The notes under the pieces were generated by a model, which saw nothing but the letters and a program-made list of their open reading frames with translations, did not search any database and was not told the origin of the DNA. The position numbers and the translations under genes were made by a program. A stretch of 62,316 nt of DNA from an uncultured Flavobacteriaceae bacterium (GTDB lineage Bacteria > Bacteroidota > Bacteroidia > Flavobacteriales > Flavobacteriaceae): assembly GCA_938010765.1 (NCBI GenBank), contig CALLVX010000051.1, positions 1 to 62,316 of the forward strand. Direction: 5' to 3'. Below are positions 58,675 to 62,316 of this stretch, in pieces; the stretch's first letter is position 1; every line of letters starts with the position of its first letter.

Positions 58675-59607
58675 ATGCAAGATGGTATCTACGCAAAGTT
58701 TAATACTACCAAAGGAGAAATAGTGGTAAAGCTAACCCATGATAAAACCCCGGGTACTGTGGGTAATTTTGTCGCTTTGGCAGAAGGTAAAAGGGAAAAT
58801 ACTGCAAAAGCCGAAGGGACTCCCTATTATGACGGGTTAAAATTTCATCGGGTTATTCCTGATTTTATGGTTCAAGGGGGCTGCCCACTGGGAACCGGAA
58901 CAGGAGATGCCGGTTACAAATTCGACGACGAGTTTCATCCAGAACTAACTCATAACGCGCCAGGAGTACTTTCAATGGCCAATGCAGGGCCAGGTACCAA
59001 TGGAAGCCAGTTTTTCATTACGCATATTGCGACTCCTTGGTTAGATAATAAACACACGGTTTTTGGGCATGTGGTTACTGGTCAAGAAGTGGTAGATGCC
59101 ATTGCGCAAGGAGATTTAATTAACAGCCTTGAAATAGTTAGAAACGGGGAAGATGCCAAAAATTGGGACGCCATGGATGCTTTTAATAGCCTAGAGGCGA
59201 ACAAAGCAAAAAGAATGGAGGAAGAAAAAGCACGCCTATCTGCCGAATTGGATAAAGTAGCCGCTGGTTTCGATGAAACGCAAAGTGGTCTTCGCTATAA
59301 GATTATTCAAAAGGGAAATGGAGACAAAGCAGAGGCCGGAACGCAAGTCTCCGTACATTATGAAGGCTCTTTACTAAATGGGCAGGTATTTGATTCGTCT
59401 TATAAGAGAAACGAACCGATCGCGTTTCAATTAGGAGTGGGTCAAGTAATACAAGGTTGGGACGAAGGTATTTGCCTTTTACAGGTTGGTGACAAGGCTC
59501 GCTTTGTTATCCCTTCTACTTTGGGATATGGCAGCGCCGGAGCCGGTGGCGTGATACCGCCAGATGCAACCTTGATATTCGATGTTGAATTAATGAAAGT
59601 TGGATAA
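58675..59607 (+). CDS. Dual cyclophilin-FKBP peptidyl-prolyl isomerase
   Basis: A 310-aa cytoplasmic foldase in which two unrelated PPIase domains are fused. Residues about 4-170 form a cyclophilin (F-H-R-V-I-P-D-F-M-V-Q-G-G, F-F-I-T-H-I-A-T-P-W-L-D). After a helical linker (about 172-198), residues about 205-310 form an FKBP domain (V-S-V-H-Y-E-G, V-I-Q-G-W-D-E-G, I-P-P-D-A-T-L-I-F-D-V-E-L). This cyclophilin-first order is known from flavobacteria as CFBP. No signal peptide is present. A promoter and a strong terminator bracket the gene. Confidence 0.95.
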   Translation: MQDGIYAKFNTTKGEIVVKLTHDKTPGTVGNFVALAEGKRENTAKAEGTPYYDGLKFHRVIPDFMVQGGCPLGTGTGDAGYKFDDEFHPELTHNAPGVLSMANAGPGTNGSQFFITHIATPWLDNKHTVFGHVVTGQEVVDAIAQGDLINSLEIVRNGEDAKNWDAMDAFNSLEANKAKRMEEEKARLSAELDKVAAGFDETQSGLRYKIIQKGNGDKAEAGTQVSVHYEGSLLNGQVFDSSYKRNEPIAFQLGVGQVIQGWDEGICLLQVGDKARFVIPSTLGYGSAGAGGVIPPDATLIFDVELMKVG

Positions 59608-59640
59608 GTAAAGACAAAACACTTACAGAAACGGCTTTAA

Positions 59641-59676
59641 GAAAGGACCTTGATTTCAAGGTCCTTTCTTTGTTTA
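59641..59676 (+). terminator. Terminator of the PPIase gene
   Basis: GAAAGGACCTTG (59641-59652) pairs with CAAGGTCCTTTC (59657-59668), followed by a T-rich tail. Confidence 0.85.
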
Positions 59677-59792
59677 AAAAAGAGAAAGTAGTTGCCATTG
59701 ATACAGTATTTGATTGAATTTATAAAAAAAAAGCTAGAATATTCCTGAATAGTTGATATCTTAAAGCTGTAAAAAAATAACCTCTTTTATTT

Positions 59793-61322
59793 ATGAAAAA
59801 ACACATACTCTGTAGTCTTTGTATTACATCGCTAATTTTATCAATATCCTGCTCAAAGGACGAACCTATTTCAGCAGCTCCACAGATCTCTGAGGCAGTT
59901 GACGAGCAACTGGAACCACTTTCATTATCCGAAATAAATCTTATTATAGAAGAAGAACTACAGTCGAAAGGTGATTTTGACTGGAACGAGACCTCCGATT
60001 GGGTGCTTTGGAGTGCCCTGCAACATGCTCAAGGTGTATTAACGATTGGGTATGGTAACGATAAGAATGATTTTGCGAATAAAAATTCCGAAAGCCATCT
60101 CGCGACCAAAAACGACATTCTTGCTTTGGTGCGAAAAACTGAAATTAAAAAGGACAAAGGATCTGAAAAGGAAATAGATATCTTGCTTTATGAGGATGAA
60201 TATCTCACGGTGATCGATGTAAAAGCTACGCAACTTGAAACAGTAATCGAGTTGCGGGGTAATGCCGACATACGGTACCTAGAACCAGCTGGATATCCCT
60301 TAAATGGAAGCAATCAGTCGAAATCGGCCCTGTCTAGTTCTGGCTGCGGTTTTGATGGTCAGAATGTAGCTTCCACAGATTATACGACCATTCAGCCCAA
60401 TGCAAAGATGCCATGGAATTTTGCATTACATAATATTGATGATGCCTGGGCCTATAGCACGGGTAGCGGTGTTACTATAGGTGTAGTAGATACCGGGCTT
60501 TCTTCTAGCCAATCCCTGCTAGGGAGCAATTTTAATAATGGGTATTCTTCGTCGGGCAGAACCGTTGAGAAGTATGGGGTTTATGTAGATTCGTTTTGGC
60601 CCTGGTCACGAAAAACAGATGGCCCTAATGATAAATGTGGCCATGGAACTAGCATGGCAGCAGCGGCGGTAGCCCCTAGAAATGATATGGGCTTACCTGT
60701 GGGAGTCGCTTATAGGTCTAACCTGATATCCTATAGAGCCTCTTCAGATGTATTGTTGAATGGGTATCATGAACAAAGGGGAGTAGCACGCGCCATTACC
60801 GAACTGGGAGCTCGTAACGACGTCAAGATTGTTTCAATGTCTATGGGGTATGTATTCTCTGTTGGGCGTATCAAGGATGCCATTCGATATGCGTACGGTA
60901 GGGGGAAATTAATTTTCTGTGCTGGCGGTACTTCAACTACCTTTACTAATTTTGTTGGTGTGGTATTTCCTGCTTCGATGAGTGAAACTGTAGCAATTAC
61001 CGGCGTAGAAGAACGAAATGGATATCGTGAATGCGATACGTGTCATAAGGGCGGAGCCATCGATTTTACAATTATTATGGAGCGAGCATCGAACAAACAT
61101 GTACCCACCTTAGGGTACTACAATGGTACAGAGGATTATGTTGGTGGTTCTTCAGTAGCTACCGCCAGTGCAGCCGGTATTGCAGCTTTGGTGTGGTCTA
61201 AAAATCCTGGTTGGAGCCGCACATCGGTTTTAAACAAATTGATAACATCTGCCGATTTATACCCAAATAAGAGTGGAAGTTATGGTTGGGGTAATTTAGA
61301 TGCCCTTAAGGCTGTGCAATAA
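59793..61322 (+). CDS. Subtilisin-like (S8) lipoprotein protease
   Basis: 509 aa. Lipoprotein signal ending I-S-C20, a propeptide-like region (about 40-165), then an S8 domain. The catalytic triad is D233 (V-V-D-T-G), H284 (C-G-H-G-T) and S454 (G-S-S-V-A). The oxyanion-hole segment reads C-A-G-G-T (about 376-380) where most subtilases have A-A-G-N, so Asn is replaced by Gly379. Cysteines (C185, C282, C414, C417) may form disulfides. It should act at the cell surface or in the periplasm. A bidirectional terminator follows the gene. Confidence 0.88.
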   Translation: MKKHILCSLCITSLILSISCSKDEPISAAPQISEAVDEQLEPLSLSEINLIIEEELQSKGDFDWNETSDWVLWSALQHAQGVLTIGYGNDKNDFANKNSESHLATKNDILALVRKTEIKKDKGSEKEIDILLYEDEYLTVIDVKATQLETVIELRGNADIRYLEPAGYPLNGSNQSKSALSSSGCGFDGQNVASTDYTTIQPNAKMPWNFALHNIDDAWAYSTGSGVTIGVVDTGLSSSQSLLGSNFNNGYSSSGRTVEKYGVYVDSFWPWSRKTDGPNDKCGHGTSMAAAAVAPRNDMGLPVGVAYRSNLISYRASSDVLLNGYHEQRGVARAITELGARNDVKIVSMSMGYVFSVGRIKDAIRYAYGRGKLIFCAGGTSTTFTNFVGVVFPASMSETVAITGVEERNGYRECDTCHKGGAIDFTIIMERASNKHVPTLGYYNGTEDYVGGSSVATASAAGIAALVWSKNPGWSRTSVLNKLITSADLYPNKSGSYGWGNLDALKAVQ

Positions 61323-61356
61323 TTGGAATAGTACCTACTGTATTGAGAATTATAAA

Positions 61357-61400
61357 AGATGCCTTGCGATATCAAAGATGTAGCATGGCATCTATTTTTT
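61357..61400. terminator. Bidirectional terminator
   Basis: AGATGCCTTGC (61357-61367) pairs with GCATGGCATCT (61383-61393; one mismatch). A T-run follows on the plus strand and TTTTATAAT on the minus, so it can end both the protease gene and the small minus-strand frame. Confidence 0.7.
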
Positions 61401-61402
61401 TA

Positions 61403-61507
61403 TTACTCTTTGTCTTTTGAGCTTTCTATATACGTTTCAAAACGAACCACTAGGAGCAACAGATTAATTAGAATAAGAATAAAAAGAATACTAAGGAAAG
61501 TTGTCAT
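61403..61507 (-). CDS. Tiny membrane protein, 34 aa
   Basis: A 35-codon frame, ATG at 61507, TAA at 61403. It is one membrane helix (M-T-T-F-L-S-I-L-F-I-L-I-L-I-N-L-L-L-L) followed by a short charged tail (E-S-S-K-D-K-E). The start is strikingly like that of the 59-aa protein at 43330. A terminator-like hairpin follows on the minus strand. It may be a real micro-protein or a chance hydrophobic frame. Confidence 0.45.
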   Translation of the reverse strand: MTTFLSILFILILINLLLLVVRFETYIESSKDKE

Positions 61508-61929
61508 TTACGGGTGCTCTAAACGAAGTGATTATCCACTTTGCATTAGAACAACTCATCGAAGAAAAACCCTACTTTACCGAAGAAAGTTAAAAATTTT
61601 AGGCTGTATTGGATCGAAAAGGGTTAATAGGATTTTTATAGGTGCGATAATATGAACAAGGCTAAAAACATATGCAAAAGGTAAGATTGTAATTAATGAT
61701 GCTTGTTCAGCATTTAGCAAGCAAACTCGAAAAGCATAATATCATTTTCTACTTGAAATTTCATGCGTGAGTGGCGATTCTATGGTTGTTTTGTTCGTTT
61801 TAAAACCTTCGTCGAATCCCGATGGGCAAAATCCCAAAGAACAAATGGTTTGCGCGAACCGCCCCAGTAACTTTATAGAATTGCCCGTAGTAAGAGTAGC
61901 CATATAAAGGGGCGAAAATTAAATTGCCA

Positions 61930-62016
61930 TTACTTTTTACGATTATTCGTGGTAATTAGCAAAAAGATAATATTTCCTAGTGCCAAAAAGGATACTAAAA
62001 AAATGAATGGTACCAT
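61930..62016 (-). CDS. Possible tiny membrane peptide, 28 aa
   Basis: A frame of 28 codons (M-V-P-F-I-F-L-V-S-F-L-A-L-G-N-I-I-F-L-L...) ending N-N-R-K-K. One hydrophobic helix plus a basic tail. It shares an F-x-x-x-x-x-N-x-I-F-like core with the 59-aa protein. Weak evidence only: no promoter and no known homologue. Confidence 0.25.
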   Translation of the reverse strand: MVPFIFLVSFLALGNIIFLLITTNNRKK

Positions 62017-62156
62017 AGTAAAATAAGTAAGGTGTTCTTGATGTTTCAAAAGACTTGGGGAAAGTCATACTTTGTTTAACGATAGACGTAAAAAAGACAC
62101 ATGGTTGCGTATAGGGCGAAACAAATTTGGGAAATTGGCAATATACTGGAATAAAA

Positions 62157-62185
62157 AAAGCCCCGAACTTTAACATCGGGGCTTT
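62157..62185 (-). terminator. Terminator of the cold-shock gene
   Basis: AAAGCCCCGA (62157-62166) pairs with TCGGGGCTTT (62176-62185). On the minus strand a run of seven T follows. It lies 24 bases beyond the stop codon. Confidence 0.8.
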
Positions 62186-62208
62186 GTATAAAAAAAGTTT
62201 GTGCGTGC

Positions 62209-62316
62209 CTAGTCTACTACTTTCACATTTACCGCGTTTAGTCCTTTTTTACCTTGTTGTAGTTCAAATTCTACAACGTCACCTTCGCGTATTTCATCGA
62301 TTAAACCAGAAATGTG
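62209..62316 (-). CDS. Cold-shock protein (CspA family), 5' truncated
   Basis: The last 35 codons of a cold-shock domain protein are visible, the start lying beyond the window. The peptide H-I-S-G-L-I-D-E-I-R-E-G-D-V-V-E-F-E and the terminal L-N-A-V-N-V-K-V-V-D fit the end of the five-strand RNA-binding barrel, where E-G-D-x-V-x-F is characteristic. A strong terminator follows. It should bind single-stranded RNA and aid translation at low temperature. Confidence 0.92.
   Translation of the reverse strand, partial: HISGLIDEIREGDVVEFELQQGKKGLNAVNVKVVD

Larger units (their letters stand above)
61323..62208. other. Gene-poor stretch of about 890 bases
   Basis: Only two tiny hydrophobic minus-strand frames, a bidirectional terminator and the cold-shock terminator stand out. 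A 29-codon plus-strand frame ending E-E-K-P-Y-F-T-E-E-S around 61500-61590 looks protein-like but has no ATG. The piece around 61720-61900 holds nothing I can name. Confidence 0.5.

Noticed and set aside
61500..61590. A 29-codon frame ending E-E-K-P-Y-F-T-E-E-S
   Set aside because: It has only a TTG start and no promoter; it may be a gene remnant but cannot be supported.
61359..61655. A 98-aa plus-strand frame after the protease
   Set aside because: It begins within the terminator hairpin, has poor coding character and overlaps the minus-strand micro-protein.

Overview
The window looks like a chromosomal segment of a marine-type member of the Flavobacteriaceae (Bacteroidota). Four things point there: a SusC/SusD pair, promoters of the TTTG-N17-21-TAnnTTTG type rather than E. 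coli -35/-10 boxes, a DnaJ with only two CxxCxGxG motifs, and family-typical proteins (DUF4197, DUF4920, DUF1684, DUF3570/DUF4266, a fused cyclophilin-FKBP). Family level is well supported; I cannot fix the genus. No integrase, transposase, CRISPR array or rRNA is visible.

Layout. Positions 1-2300 hold tightly packed small orphan genes and a tRNA-like RNA candidate. They end at an intact tRNA-Arg(ACG) and a broken second tRNA copy, which suggests the end of an integrated element whose integrase lies outside the window. From apt (2628) rightward the content is core chromosome. 3.3-7.7 kb: a band-7 (SPFH) protein whose C-terminus is frameshifted, a Na/Ca exchanger and a secreted protein. 7.7-11.2 kb: two glutamine synthetases of different classes, transcribed divergently. 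11.3-12.5 kb: purM. 12.6-17.2 kb: a six-gene envelope redox locus (Rieske lipoprotein, thioredoxin-like, ApbE, propeller lipoprotein, DUF4266, DUF3570). 17.2-21.4 kb: a minimal ABC pair, prfA-pyrF and a hydrolase. 21.6-29.8 kb: a SusCD uptake locus with a membrane-bound AraC-type regulator. 30-39.6 kb: purU, an Lrp-type regulator, a membrane LuxR-type regulator, an AGCS symporter, an MscS channel and lipoproteins. 39.7-42.7 kb: a glnB-amt-outer membrane protein nitrogen operon. 42.8-48 kb: crcB, small membrane proteins, a MazG-like enzyme, ilvE, DUF4920 and mnmD. 48-49.8 kb: grpE-dnaJ. 50.1-55.4 kb: an ABC-2 exporter, MscS, an outer membrane protein and a sigma-54 activator. 55.4-62.3 kb: PPK2, an M28 peptidase, a dual PPIase, a subtilase, a gene-poor stretch and a partial cold-shock gene.

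The strongest new signal is a 19-bp palindrome, roughly N-CCC-YAWNWTTTKR-GGG-KT. It occurs twice between the two glutamine synthetase genes and twice upstream of glnB-amt, about 34 kb away. The pairs are 51 and 53 bp apart centre to centre. The distal site lies 78 bp from the proposed -7 box of the GSII gene and 78 bp from that of glnB. This predicts a dedicated nitrogen-assimilation regulator acting on both loci. Second is the DUF4266/DUF3570/ApbE/Rieske locus, which reads as an uncharacterised envelope redox or maturation system. Third is the tRNA-like RNA candidate at 747-871, in which the anticodon arm is replaced by A/T-rich hairpins.
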